Under the pieces are notes generated by a model. It made no database searches, was not told the origin of the DNA, and saw only the letters and a list, made by a program, of their open reading frames with translations. This document shows positions 1 through 7,254 of a stretch of 41,416 bases of DNA, piece after piece (position 1 is the stretch's first letter; every line of letters begins with the position of its first letter). The position numbers and the translations under genes were made by a program. Source of the stretch: Acidianus hospitalis (lineage in GTDB: Archaea > Thermoproteota > Thermoprotei_A > Sulfolobales > Sulfolobaceae); assembly GCA_046533895.1 (NCBI GenBank), contig JAWDOK010000009.1:1-41416 (forward strand). Direction: 5' to 3'.

Positions 1-56
1 GCCAAAGTATAAGCTATAAATGAAGTAACACCGCTAAACGTCTTGCTTATACTCAT
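1..56 (-). CDS. Partial CDS, N-terminus only, unknown product
   Basis: An ATG on the minus strand at 54-56 opens a frame that stays open to the window edge (18 codons, beginning MSISKTFSGVTSF). A TATA-like element (minus-strand reading of 82-93) lies about 32 bp upstream of this ATG, the right distance for a nearly leaderless Sulfolobales transcript. The visible part turns hydrophobic and could be the start of a membrane protein, but the fragment is too short for a function. It would be divergent from the MFS gene at 274. Confidence 0.4.
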   Translation of the reverse strand, partial: MSISKTFSGVTSFIAYTL

Positions 57-200
57 ACGGGTCGGTATATAGTATTCTAGGAATTAAATATAAGCATTAC
101 CTACGTAATGTATAAACAAAACGATATAACTTTGATTAATAATTATCATTATAATCATCTTATCTCACTATGTCGTATTTTAAGTTATTTTTCTACAATT

Positions 201-234
201 AGATTAAAATCTGTTAATCTATTTTCAATAGATT
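201..234. promoter_or_regulatory. Inverted-repeat cluster upstream of the MFS gene (candidate operator)
   Basis: AATCTATT (216-223), a 3-nt spacer and AATAGATT (227-234) form a perfect 8-3-8 inverted repeat. Just before it, AGATT (201-205) and AATCT (208-212) form another small inverted pair, so the AGATT/AATCT unit occurs four times in 34 bp. The cluster ends 10 bp before the TATA-like element at 244-255, a position typical for a regulator that affects TBP/TFB loading. The regulator is unknown. Confidence 0.45.
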
Positions 235-243
235 GAAAGATAA

Positions 244-255
244 TTTTTTAAATAA
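244..255 (+). promoter_or_regulatory. TATA box of the MFS gene
   Basis: The A/T stretch ttttttaaataa is centred about 25 bp before the ATG at 274. This is the spacing expected for a leaderless Sulfolobales transcript, and no Shine-Dalgarno sequence precedes the ATG. Confidence 0.55.
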
Positions 256-273
256 ACACCAAAGCGTCTTAAT

Positions 274-1479
274 ATGAGTGAAAGACCAGTCTCCAACTAT
301 ATTGGTTCCTATATATCGTGGATCATGGATTCTTATGACCTAGGGGCAGTAGTTATAACTTCAACTTTACTAGAAAAGTTGTTCTACCCGACTTTAGGAA
401 CATTAGGTGCAGTATTACCAATAGTTTTCACGGTATTATTTAGGCCTTTAGGTGGTTTTATTTTTGGATATATAGCTGATAAATATGGAAGGAAAAGAAC
501 ATTAATATTTACAGTTTTAGGATATTCATTGTCTATAGGAATAACTTCAATTTTACCTACTTATTATCAAATAGGAATTTTAGCACCGATTCTTCTATCA
601 TTACTTAGAATCTTACAAGGAATATTTATAGGCGGAGACGTATCTTCAAGCTTTACTACTGCAATGGAAAGCGTTAGAAAGATGAGGGGACTATTTGGCG
701 GGATAATGCAGTCTGGAACTTTAGTTGGGTTTGTTATAGTAGACCTCCTTTTCGCTTATTTTGCTAGCATACCTAGCCTTGTACTTAATAGTTGGAGATA
801 TATTTTCGCTATCGGTGTTCTACCTGCAGGACTTGCAGTATTCATAAGATCAAGAATGACAGAACCTAAAATATACGTAGAGAGTAAGAAGGATAACCCA
901 ATTAAAGGCTTGAAACCAATATGGCAGACCATATTAGTAATGATAGGATTCTGGATGATGATCTATGCAGGACCGCAATTCGCTCCAGTATTCTTTGGAG
1001 AATATCTTCACTTAACTCAAGCAGAAATTGGCAAGTATGCATTTTACATGAATTTAGCAGGAATACCCGCAATGATAATAGCAGGAGGAATTTCTGACTT
1101 TCTAGGAAGAAAATTTTCAGGAATTGGATATGTTGCATTAGCTACAATAGGTGCGGGAATTTTCTATTTTAGTGGTTTCTCACTATATACAGTTATGCTC
1201 TTCGGATTCTTAATAAATTTCCCTTCAGCATTAACTCCGGCATATTTGGCAGAAAGGTTCAAGACTTTTAGTAGAGCTACTGGAGTAGGATTCTCTTATA
1301 ATGGAGCTTTCATAGCTGCAGGTTTTAGTCCATTGCTTATATCTCTAGTTTCTACTAAACTTCCATTAAATACATCGGCTTTCAGTATTTTAACCCTTGG
1401 TTCAATTATTGCAATTTTGGGATTAGCCCTAGGGCCAGAAACGTTAAAGAATAACGAATTAACAATGTACCAACATTAA
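274..1479 (+). CDS. MFS transporter (metabolite:H+ symporter-like)
   Basis: A 401-residue polytopic membrane protein of normal MFS length, with about 12 hydrophobic segments. The family motif A appears between TM2 and TM3 (GYIADKYGRKR, about residues 66-76) and again in the second half (GGISDFLGRK, about 271-280), showing the usual 6+6 duplication. The loop arrangement resembles the metabolite:H+ symporter branch, which carries organic acids or similar solutes; the substrate cannot be read from sequence. It is the only gene between the left edge and doxD, on the same strand as doxDA, and has its own leaderless-type promoter with an inverted repeat just upstream. A hairpin plus T-run follows the stop, so it is probably a single-gene unit. 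Confidence 0.85.
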   Translation: MSERPVSNYIGSYISWIMDSYDLGAVVITSTLLEKLFYPTLGTLGAVLPIVFTVLFRPLGGFIFGYIADKYGRKRTLIFTVLGYSLSIGITSILPTYYQIGILAPILLSLLRILQGIFIGGDVSSSFTTAMESVRKMRGLFGGIMQSGTLVGFVIVDLLFAYFASIPSLVLNSWRYIFAIGVLPAGLAVFIRSRMTEPKIYVESKKDNPIKGLKPIWQTILVMIGFWMMIYAGPQFAPVFFGEYLHLTQAEIGKYAFYMNLAGIPAMIIAGGISDFLGRKFSGIGYVALATIGAGIFYFSGFSLYTVMLFGFLINFPSALTPAYLAERFKTFSRATGVGFSYNGAFIAAGFSPLLISLVSTKLPLNTSAFSILTLGSIIAILGLALGPETLKNNELTMYQH

Positions 1480-1484
1480 TGTAT

Positions 1485-1498
1485 AAATGTATACATTT
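1485..1498. promoter_or_regulatory. Perfect 14-bp palindrome downstream of MFS, upstream of doxD
   Basis: AAATGTATACATTT reads the same on both strands. It sits 6 bp after the MFS stop and 125 bp before the doxD ATG. It may be a regulator-binding site or simply part of the AT-rich 3' region; the sequence alone does not decide. Confidence 0.3.
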
Positions 1499-1503
1499 TT
1501 ACA

Positions 1504-1524
1504 CAAGATTTTCTTGATTTTTTT
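1504..1524 (+). terminator. Short hairpin plus T-run after the MFS gene
   Basis: CAAGA-TTT-TCTTG (1504-1516) is followed by an A and a run of T (1518-1524). The T-run is the part known to matter for archaeal termination; the small stem may be incidental. Confidence 0.4.
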
Positions 1525-1548
1525 AAATTATGTAAGCAAAGTACCATG

Positions 1549-1575
1549 ACTTTAAACGTTTTAAAGTTATAAAAA
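1549..1575 (+). promoter_or_regulatory. doxDA promoter: 8-3-8 inverted repeat abutting the TATA box
   Basis: ACTTTAAA (1549-1556), spacer cgt, TTTAAAGT (1560-1567) is a perfect inverted repeat. Its right arm runs into the TATA-like stretch ttataaaaa (about 1566-1574). Transcription from this TATA would start near 1597, giving a leader of about 26 nt that carries GGTGGT at 1614-1619, a partial match to the archaeal Shine-Dalgarno, just before the doxD ATG at 1623. A dimeric regulator bound to the repeat would compete with TFB/TBP. Confidence 0.5.
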
Positions 1576-1622
1576 GATAACCTTTTTAATATTAGTAAAC
1601 AAATATACATTTTGGTGGTAAG

Positions 1623-2177
1623 ATGTCTGGAAAACAATCAGAGGAGTTCAAAAGAACTGAGAAAATGACAAGGATGGAGTACTTATTCCCAGTAAGATTT
1701 GCAGTAGGCTGGATGTTCCTAGACGGAGGATTAAGAAAGGCTGTATTAAAGCCTGCAAAGTTGGATCCAAATTCCGCATCTTTCGTAGGAGGGAAATTAG
1801 TAAACTTCTTGCCGCATGCAGGACCTTTTAAAGGACTCTTATTAATGACCTTAGAAAACAGATCACTTGACGTAACTTTCCTAACGGTATTTAGTTATAT
1901 CGAAATAATAGCTGGATTATTTATTATCATAGGTCTTTTAACTAGGCTAGCAGCACTTGGAGCCCTAGCGATGTCTGTAGGTTTTGCACCAGCTTACTGG
2001 TTAGGTTCAACCTGCGAAGATGAATGGCAGATAGGAGCACTATTAACTGCCGGTTCAGTAACGCTAATGTTAACTGGTGCGGGAAGAGTTTGGGGATTAG
2101 ATTACTTCCTATATAAGAAGCTAGGAGATAGGCCAATAGCTAATGTGCCTATACTCAAGTGGATTAAATTATGGTGA
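1623..2177 (+). CDS. doxD: Thiosulfate:quinone oxidoreductase large subunit, DoxD
   Basis: A 184-residue integral membrane protein with about four hydrophobic segments, matching the DoxD family first described from Acidianus ambivalens. There the DoxD-DoxA pair oxidises thiosulfate to tetrathionate and passes electrons to caldariellaquinone in the cytoplasmic membrane. The family pattern is visible in the early RFAVGWMFLDGGLRK segment (about residues 24-38) and in the glycine-rich IIAGLFIIIGLLTRL helix (about 92-106). The ATG is preceded by GGTGGT 4 bp upstream, in contrast to the leaderless neighbours. The stop overlaps the start of doxA by 7 bp, so the subunits are probably translationally coupled. 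No DoxBCE oxidase subunits are present in this window. Confidence 0.9.
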   Translation: MSGKQSEEFKRTEKMTRMEYLFPVRFAVGWMFLDGGLRKAVLKPAKLDPNSASFVGGKLVNFLPHAGPFKGLLLMTLENRSLDVTFLTVFSYIEIIAGLFIIIGLLTRLAALGALAMSVGFAPAYWLGSTCEDEWQIGALLTAGSVTLMLTGAGRVWGLDYFLYKKLGDRPIANVPILKWIKLW

Positions 2178-2689
2178 TGGAAATGGAGAGAGTAACAATA
2201 ATTGGTATAATATTCGCTATACTGGTAGTTGGTTGGATATTAGCTACGGGGCAGTGGGCTTACGGTAATGTTGTAGGACCTTTAGTCAACTACTCAAAGA
2301 TACCACAATTAAAGATCACTTATGTCAACGCTTATGAGAACGCAAAAGGAACATATTTAATATTGAATATTACTGACTGTGACGGACCTGACGCATATCC
2401 AGCATCTGCACCAATGATGGAAATCTATAACTCAACATGGCACGTATTCCTATACTCTTATAACATATCTAACGATACAGTCAAGGTAATACAAGCTCCT
2501 TGGAACGAGAATAAGAAAGATTATACAAATTGGTACAGCGGATTCGTAGTAGTATTAGGTAGCGAAGCACAGTTCCAGTTACAATTACCATTCCATTTAT
2601 CCCCTGGAACATACCACATAAAGTTATACACTCCTGCAGTATCGTCAAAGGTACTAGCAAAGCAGACTGCTACATTCACAATAAGTTAA
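2171..2689 (+). CDS. doxA: Thiosulfate:quinone oxidoreductase small subunit, DoxA
   Basis: A 172-residue protein with one N-terminal membrane anchor (about residues 8-28) followed by a mostly beta-type domain with NIT and NDT sequons, expected outside the cell. Its size, topology and position directly after doxD match DoxA, the partner of DoxD in the A. ambivalens thiosulfate:quinone oxidoreductase. The reading frame overlaps the end of doxD. ATG codons at 2171, 2177 and 2183 are all possible starts; the first gives the longest protein and the tightest coupling. The residues CDGPDAYPASAPMM (about 69-82) are a candidate functional loop because they are rich in Pro and Asp and contain the only Cys. 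A pyrimidine-rich tail follows the gene. Confidence 0.88.
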   Translation: MVMEMERVTIIGIIFAILVVGWILATGQWAYGNVVGPLVNYSKIPQLKITYVNAYENAKGTYLILNITDCDGPDAYPASAPMMEIYNSTWHVFLYSYNISNDTVKVIQAPWNENKKDYTNWYSGFVVVLGSEAQFQLQLPFHLSPGTYHIKLYTPAVSSKVLAKQTATFTIS

Positions 2690-2692
2690 ATC

Positions 2693-2723
2693 ATTTCTTG
2701 TTCTTTTCTTTTTATTCGTTTTT
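2693..2723 (+). terminator. Pyrimidine/T-rich terminator after doxDA
   Basis: Several T-runs interrupted by C follow the doxA stop (tttctt, ttcttttcttttta, gttttt). This is the usual form of a Sulfolobales 3' end, where T-rich stretches without a strong hairpin terminate transcription. Confidence 0.5.
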
Positions 2724-2783
2724 CTATAGATTAAAGTTTTAAATTGTAGAAAATGTTAAATTATTCACGACAAATTTCTTTCT

Positions 2784-3107
2784 ATGAAAGTCTCAATTTA
2801 TCCAGAAAAGGACTCATTAGAGATGTGTTTTGAAGGATCTACAATAAAAATATTCCTTATAGGAAATGAAGTTCACATCGCTGAGGAAGTAACTTACGAA
2901 GTTACTACTGGAGAGGTTTTATCTAAAATCCAAATTGTAATTAAAGATGGAAAAGCATACTTACAATCACCCTTTGGATTAAACGAAATTTCTGCCCCAG
3001 AAAATATTTTTAAAGGAATAAAAGCGGTACTAGAAGAGATAAAGGAGAAACATAAAGTTCTTTATGATAAATTTAATAGCTTGATTCCTACTTCAACAGC
3101 ATCATAG
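2784..3107 (+). CDS. Hypothetical protein (107 aa)
   Basis: I do not recognise this protein. It has 107 residues, is acidic, and begins with alternating hydrophobic beta-type segments (about residues 1-70, including EVTYEVTTGEVLSKIQIVI). A charged helix follows (about 80-98, GIKAVLEEIKEKHKVLYDKF). There is no signal peptide or membrane segment and only one Cys. An A/T stretch near 2737-2745 could be its TATA element. It follows doxDA on the same strand but after a T-rich terminator, so it is probably separate. Its 3' end overlaps the convergent gene at 3102-3731 by 6 bp. Confidence 0.6.
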   Translation: MKVSIYPEKDSLEMCFEGSTIKIFLIGNEVHIAEEVTYEVTTGEVLSKIQIVIKDGKAYLQSPFGLNEISAPENIFKGIKAVLEEIKEKHKVLYDKFNSLIPTSTAS

Positions 3108-3731
3108 CATGTAATTAATTAGATCTGTTATTGCTAACGACTCATCTATACACCCCTTGTAGAATACAATAATAATCTCACTGCTAGAATATCCTATTGA
3201 AAATTGATAACAGTCTATAGAAGCTATAAATGCACAGTTGCTTATATTATGGAAACTTAAAGCGACTGTTTTACTATTATCCTTAAATGTAGTATATATT
3301 GTATTATAAATATTTTTAGGTTCCATAGTTGATGTATAATTTAATATGATAATTGAAAGTGTCTGATTTCCACTATAGAATGTTGTAAAATTAATACTTC
3401 TAAGATCTACCTCTATAATTCCAAGGTATTTATTTATTTGAGGATTGACAATTGTGAGATTCTCGGAACTAACATTTTCCGTAGAACCGTTATAAAAATG
3501 AATTTCATAATACGACTTTTGTGGTTTTACATAACCCGAAAGGCTATCGTTCTCGTTCCACTTTCCTCCAAAATACTTATCAACTATTTGAGAATTAACC
3601 ATTTTTATACTTGACGTAGAAGAGTTATTTGTCATGTTTAGGTAAGGTAAAAACATAAAAGCTAAAGTAAACGCAACAACGACTAATGTAAGGCTTATTA
3701 TCATTCTAAGCTTTACAGTTCCGGATTTCAT
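3102..3731 (-). CDS. Hypothetical membrane-anchored extracytoplasmic protein
   Basis: A 209-residue protein with a short basic N-terminus and one hydrophobic anchor (about residues 9-31). The rest is polar and rich in Asn, Ser and Thr with many N-x-S/T sequons, for example NMTN, NGST, NVSS, NLT, NFT, NQT, NYT and NIS. This is the profile of a Sulfolobales protein tethered to the membrane with a glycosylated domain facing the acidic outside. Two or three Cys in the C-terminal third (NCAF, DCYQ, KGCID) could form a disulfide. I recognise no domain. It converges on the 2784 gene and lies near doxDA and the molybdoenzyme, but nothing proves a role in sulfur oxidation. Confidence 0.65.
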   Translation of the reverse strand: MKSGTVKLRMIISLTLVVVAFTLAFMFLPYLNMTNNSSTSSIKMVNSQIVDKYFGGKWNENDSLSGYVKPQKSYYEIHFYNGSTENVSSENLTIVNPQINKYLGIIEVDLRSINFTTFYSGNQTLSIIILNYTSTMEPKNIYNTIYTTFKDNSKTVALSFHNISNCAFIASIDCYQFSIGYSSSEIIIVFYKGCIDESLAITDLINYML

Positions 3732-3809
3732 AATACTGATCTAGAATCATAAATTATAAAACTCTTCAAAACATGAACGAATATTTACTTTCTTTTAATA
3801 TCATATGTT

Positions 3810-4061
3810 ATGGAGGAAGCAATAAACCTTGCAAAAATGGGCAAACCTTTAACTGCAATGCTTTTAATAAAATCTTACGTTCAGGAAAAAATCGAGGAAG
3901 GAAAAGATGTTAATAAAATGGATAAAATCTGCAGAGATCTTATATCAGCAATTTTAGCTACTCCTTCAATAAATGACGAAAGCTGGAGAGTTTTCGTACC
4001 TTCTCCGTCGTTAGAAGAAATTGAGGCAGTAGTTCAAAAAGTAAAGGAATGCTTAGGTTAA
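3810..4061 (+). CDS. Hypothetical small helical protein (83 aa)
   Basis: Small, soluble and predicted mostly alpha-helical. Helices are visible at about residues 1-31 (EEAINLAKMGKPLTAMLLIKSYVQEKIEEG), 35-52 and 69-82, joined by a Pro-rich linker. There is no membrane segment. One Cys lies mid-protein (KICRD) and one near the end (ECLG). I do not recognise the family. It overlaps the convergent molybdoenzyme gene by 9 bp at the 3' end. Confidence 0.55.
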   Translation: MEEAINLAKMGKPLTAMLLIKSYVQEKIEEGKDVNKMDKICRDLISAILATPSINDESWRVFVPSPSLEEIEAVVQKVKECLG

Positions 4062-4679
4062 AATTGGTCTCCTAGGTAAATGATGCCTACCTCCTTGTCC
4101 TTTAAACCTCTCTTCTTCCCACACATTACCTCTCTCATTATAGCCCCTTTCTTCCCAATAACCGTCTACATATTTAGAAGTAAACTCTATTTCAGTTAAC
4201 CACTTTGCGCTCTTCCATCCGTAAAGGTGAGGCATAAAGGGCCTTGCAGGAAATCCCTGTTCTATACTTAATGGCTTACCGTTGATCCTTAAAGCTATTA
4301 TTGAATCCTCGGCTAACGCATCTTCCTTAGGAACTACTGAAGTATATCCATCTAGAGAGTAAAATATCACCCATTTTGCCTCGTCTTTAACTTTTGCCTT
4401 CTCCACTAAAGTTTTTATCTTAATTCCTTCCCAATAAACGTCCTTTACGCTCCATCCAGTTACGCAATGAAAATCTCTAGTATATCTAGTATCTATCATG
4501 GTTAATAACTGATTGTAAGTGTACTCTATTGGATTTTCAACTAGACCAGAAATTTTTAATCTATACTGCTGAATATCAACTTCCGGAACTCCTAATGCCG
4601 CATAATATATAAACCTCTTAATGTATTTTTGTCCAGGCGGTGTTTGAGTTTGCATAGATACTATATCCTTTAACAGCAT
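4053..4679 (-). CDS. Sulfite-oxidase-fold molybdopterin oxidoreductase
   Basis: A 208-residue protein matching the SUOX/YedY-type molybdopterin fold. The Mo-coordinating cysteine lies in HCVTGWS (Cys72), followed by the typical VYWEGIKI segment. GFPARPFMPHLYGWKSAKWL (about residues 153-172) is the standard cofactor/substrate loop of the family (compare 'GyPlRlvvP..yG.k..KW'). No signal peptide or Tat motif is visible and the C-terminal dimerisation domain of true sulfite oxidases is absent, so this is the short cytoplasmic form. The reaction is unknown; oxidation of a sulfur oxyanion is plausible because doxDA is 2 kb away. A heme partner, as in bacterial MsrPQ, is not visible nearby. Confidence 0.85.
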   Translation of the reverse strand: MLLKDIVSMQTQTPPGQKYIKRFIYYAALGVPEVDIQQYRLKISGLVENPIEYTYNQLLTMIDTRYTRDFHCVTGWSVKDVYWEGIKIKTLVEKAKVKDEAKWVIFYSLDGYTSVVPKEDALAEDSIIALRINGKPLSIEQGFPARPFMPHLYGWKSAKWLTEIEFTSKYVDGYWEERGYNERGNVWEEERFKGQGGRHHLPRRPILT

Positions 4680-4770
4680 TTAAGAATATGTTAGAATAAT
4701 TATTATACATTACCGTTTGTTTAAGCATAATCGTGTCAATCTTTTTACCTCAAATAGAATTATATTCCTT

Positions 4771-5601
4771 ATGATCTTTACTGACAGACTAACCAAGGTT
4801 TATAAGGATGGGACAAGAGCTTTAGACGAGCTTACTGTTACTCTAGATGGGAAAATTTCGTGCATACTAGGTAGAAATGGAGCCGGGAAAACTACTTTGA
4901 TTAGAATTCTTTCTACTCAGCTTTTACCCACTTCTGGCAAGGCATTAATAGAAGGGTTTGACGTGATTAAAGACGTAAAGAGAGTAAGGAAAATAATAGC
5001 AAGCATTCCGCAAGAAGCTTCACCCATGGGAATAGCTTCGCCTTTAGAGCATGTAACGATGTATTTAACAGCGAGAGGATTTTCAATTTCCGAAGCATTA
5101 AGGACCGCTAAATATGTACTTAAAGAAGTTGGATTAGGAGATGTAATGGATAAACCTACAGACGAATTATCAGGAGGTATGAAAAGAAAAGTTTTCGTGG
5201 CTATGGCAATAGCTTCCAATGCGGATGTAGTATTTTTAGACGAGCCAACTACGGGCTTAGATCCTATTTCTCGATTAGAAGTATGGTCTGCAATTAAGCA
5301 AATGAAGTCAAAGATAATTTTAACAACCCACTATATGGAAGAAGCGGAAGAGCTTTGCGATAAAATAGCAATAATAAACAAAGGAAAGTTAGTAGAATAT
5401 GGAACAGTTGAGGACTTATTATCTCCGTTAAGGGGTAAGGTGAGGGTAGAAGGAAAAGGAGACATAAGAGTTGGCAATTTAAGTCTTTCCTATGTTGATG
5501 AAGAAGAAGCGAAGAAACTTGTAGGAAAAGGGGTAGTAATAAAACCGATAAGCCTAGAAGATGTAATGATAATGAAGGGGTTATATTATGACGAGGAGTA
5601 A
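4771..5601 (+). CDS. ABC-2 transporter ATPase subunit (pair 1)
   Basis: An ABC ATPase of 277 residues from the ATG at 4771, with all core motifs: Walker A GRNGAGKT (34-41), Q-loop Gln81, signature LSGGMKRK (133-140), Walker B VVFLDEP (153-159) and H-loop His187. A start at 4717 is open but adds 18 residues before the natural MIFTDRLTKVY beginning, so 4771 is preferred. The length and the C-terminal extension after the nucleotide-binding domain match the DrrA/CcmA-type ATPases of exporters. It overlaps the permease at 5588 by 14 bp and the two surely form one transporter; the substrate is unknown. Confidence 0.88.
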   Translation: MIFTDRLTKVYKDGTRALDELTVTLDGKISCILGRNGAGKTTLIRILSTQLLPTSGKALIEGFDVIKDVKRVRKIIASIPQEASPMGIASPLEHVTMYLTARGFSISEALRTAKYVLKEVGLGDVMDKPTDELSGGMKRKVFVAMAIASNADVVFLDEPTTGLDPISRLEVWSAIKQMKSKIILTTHYMEEAEELCDKIAIINKGKLVEYGTVEDLLSPLRGKVRVEGKGDIRVGNLSLSYVDEEEAKKLVGKGVVIKPISLEDVMIMKGLYYDEE

Positions 5602-6310
5602 CTTTATTCTAGCGTTTGCCTGGTTTTACGGCTACTCTAACATAAGAAGGGCACCGATTTACATTTTAGCGTATCTCTCTTTGCCTTTATCTTTGCTTTT
5701 CTTCATTTATATAATATCCAAAGGTGAACTCCTTGCTTACGGAATAGTGGGTGGATTAATTTCTGTAATAGTATCTAATTCAATATCATTAATAGGAGAT
5801 TTTGCTTTCCTAAGATTACAGTTGAGGTTACAAGATCTATTGGTAGCAACTGAAATAGGCCCAATGGATTATATCCTAGGACTGACTTTAGGAAATTTCA
5901 TCTTCACTTTGCCCGGAGTACTAGTTTACATTATTCTAGGCTTAATCTTTCATATTTTCTCTGCCCTTCAATTGCTTGCTATTCTAGGAATATCAGCAAT
6001 ATTGCTCATATCGACAACATCTCTTTCAATAACTCTGGCTAGCTTAATAAAGCATACTAGGCATTCTTGGGGATTATCGACTTTCCTCTCGTTAATCTTT
6101 ACAATACTTCCTCCTCTTTATTATCCATATTCAATACTTCCAAAAGATGTACTATACGCCCTATTGCTATCTCCTTCAACATCAGCATCCATGATAGTTC
6201 AAGGATTACTAAATTTACAAAAAATGAGTTTGCTAGCGATCGTAGTATTTATCTTAGAGAGTGTAGTCTTTATATCATTACCTAGATATGCTATGAAATG
6301 GAGGGAATAA
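5588..6310 (+). CDS. ABC-2 type permease (pair 1)
   Basis: A 240-residue polytopic protein with about six hydrophobic segments (roughly residues 19-37, 46-66, 94-120, 124-145, 160-176 and 208-228). This is the ABC-2 membrane-subunit layout. A polar stretch between TM2 and TM3 (RLQLRLQDLLVATEIGPMDY) fits the coupling-helix region that contacts the ATPase. The start overlaps the ATPase gene, which implies translational coupling. The substrate cannot be inferred; such two-subunit exporters carry drugs, lipids or peptides. Confidence 0.82.
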   Translation: MTRSNFILAFAWFYGYSNIRRAPIYILAYLSLPLSLLFFIYIISKGELLAYGIVGGLISVIVSNSISLIGDFAFLRLQLRLQDLLVATEIGPMDYILGLTLGNFIFTLPGVLVYIILGLIFHIFSALQLLAILGISAILLISTTSLSITLASLIKHTRHSWGLSTFLSLIFTILPPLYYPYSILPKDVLYALLLSPSTSASMIVQGLLNLQKMSLLAIVVFILESVVFISLPRYAMKWRE

Positions 6311-6348
6311 CACAAGAATAAAAATTCCTAAATGCAATGTTATTTTAC

Positions 6349-7254
6349 ATGATAATTGCGGAAGGAATAAGAAAGAAGTATGGAAATAAATCAGCATTAA
6401 ACGGAGTTAGTTTAAAGGCAGAAAAAGGTAAAATAACTGCTATATTGGGCCCTAACGGAGCTGGAAAGACTACGTTAATCAGAATCATTTTGGGCTTGAT
6501 TTTCCCAGACGATGGTGAAGTTAGAATTTTAGATGAAGATCCATTTAAGGATAAATCAATATTCAAAAAGATAGGTTATATTCAAGAATTACCTAATCTC
6601 CCCCCTTTCTTTACTGGGAGGGAAGTACTTGAATTCTCTGCAAAGATAAAGGGTGTTGATAAATCCGAAATTCCTAAACTTCTTGAAATGGTAGGAATGA
6701 CAGAAAATGCTGATAAGAAAATCGCAAAATATAGCAAAGGAATGATACAAAGAATAGCTATAGCCGAAGCAATGCTTGGTAATCCTGAAGTTCTAATAAT
6801 GGATGAACCTAATATGGGTACTGACCCAGTATTAATAACAAACTTTAGAAATATGGTAAAAAATATTGCAAAAGATGGTAGGACAGTTCTAATGACTTCA
6901 CATGAAATGGAAGACGTAAAGAAAATTGCGGACAAAGTTTATTTCATCTTTAAAGGTTCTGTGTATTTTGAAGGAACTGTAGAGGATTTAATAAAGAGAT
7001 TTTTAGGGATAAGGGTAATAGTAGAAACTGAAGATATTGAAAACTTAAAGGCTGAAGCAAACAAAATAAACTTTATCAAGGGAGTGGAAGAGGAAGGCAA
7101 AAATAAGGTTATCTTAACTCTTACTGAGGATAAGAGGGAAGAACTTATTAAAAGGTTGGTTTTAGCTGGAGTAAAAGTTAGGTCTTTTTACTTAGATAAC
7201 GAACTAGAGGAGGCATACTTAAACATAGTTAAAGAGGCAATGTCTAATGATTGA
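6349..7254 (+). CDS. ABC-2 transporter ATPase subunit (pair 2)
   Basis: An ABC ATPase of 301 residues from the ATG at 6349 (MIIAEGIRKKYGN); an ATG at 6337 would add only four residues. Walker A GPNGAGKT (34-41), Q-loop Gln79 and Walker B VLIMDEP (148-154) are intact. The signature is YSKGMIQR (128-135) rather than LSGGQ, and the D-loop region reads NMGTD instead of TTGLD. A C-terminal domain of about 80 residues follows (IRVIVETEDIENL onward). The gene begins 38 bp after pair 1 and overlaps its own permease by 8 bp, so 4771-8086 is probably one four-gene transcription unit. Confidence 0.87.
   Translation: MIIAEGIRKKYGNKSALNGVSLKAEKGKITAILGPNGAGKTTLIRIILGLIFPDDGEVRILDEDPFKDKSIFKKIGYIQELPNLPPFFTGREVLEFSAKIKGVDKSEIPKLLEMVGMTENADKKIAKYSKGMIQRIAIAEAMLGNPEVLIMDEPNMGTDPVLITNFRNMVKNIAKDGRTVLMTSHEMEDVKKIADKVYFIFKGSVYFEGTVEDLIKRFLGIRVIVETEDIENLKAEANKINFIKGVEEEGKNKVILTLTEDKREELIKRLVLAGVKVRSFYLDNELEEAYLNIVKEAMSND

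Noticed and set aside
902..1138. Minus-strand frame of 78 codons inside the MFS gene
   Set aside because: Lies fully antisense to a clear transporter gene, shows no domain, and has a Leu/Ser-rich composition typical of antisense reading of hydrophobic codons.
4717..4770. Longer N-terminus for the first ABC ATPase
   Set aside because: The extra 18 residues have no counterpart in ABC ATPases; the usual protein start is the ATG at 4771.
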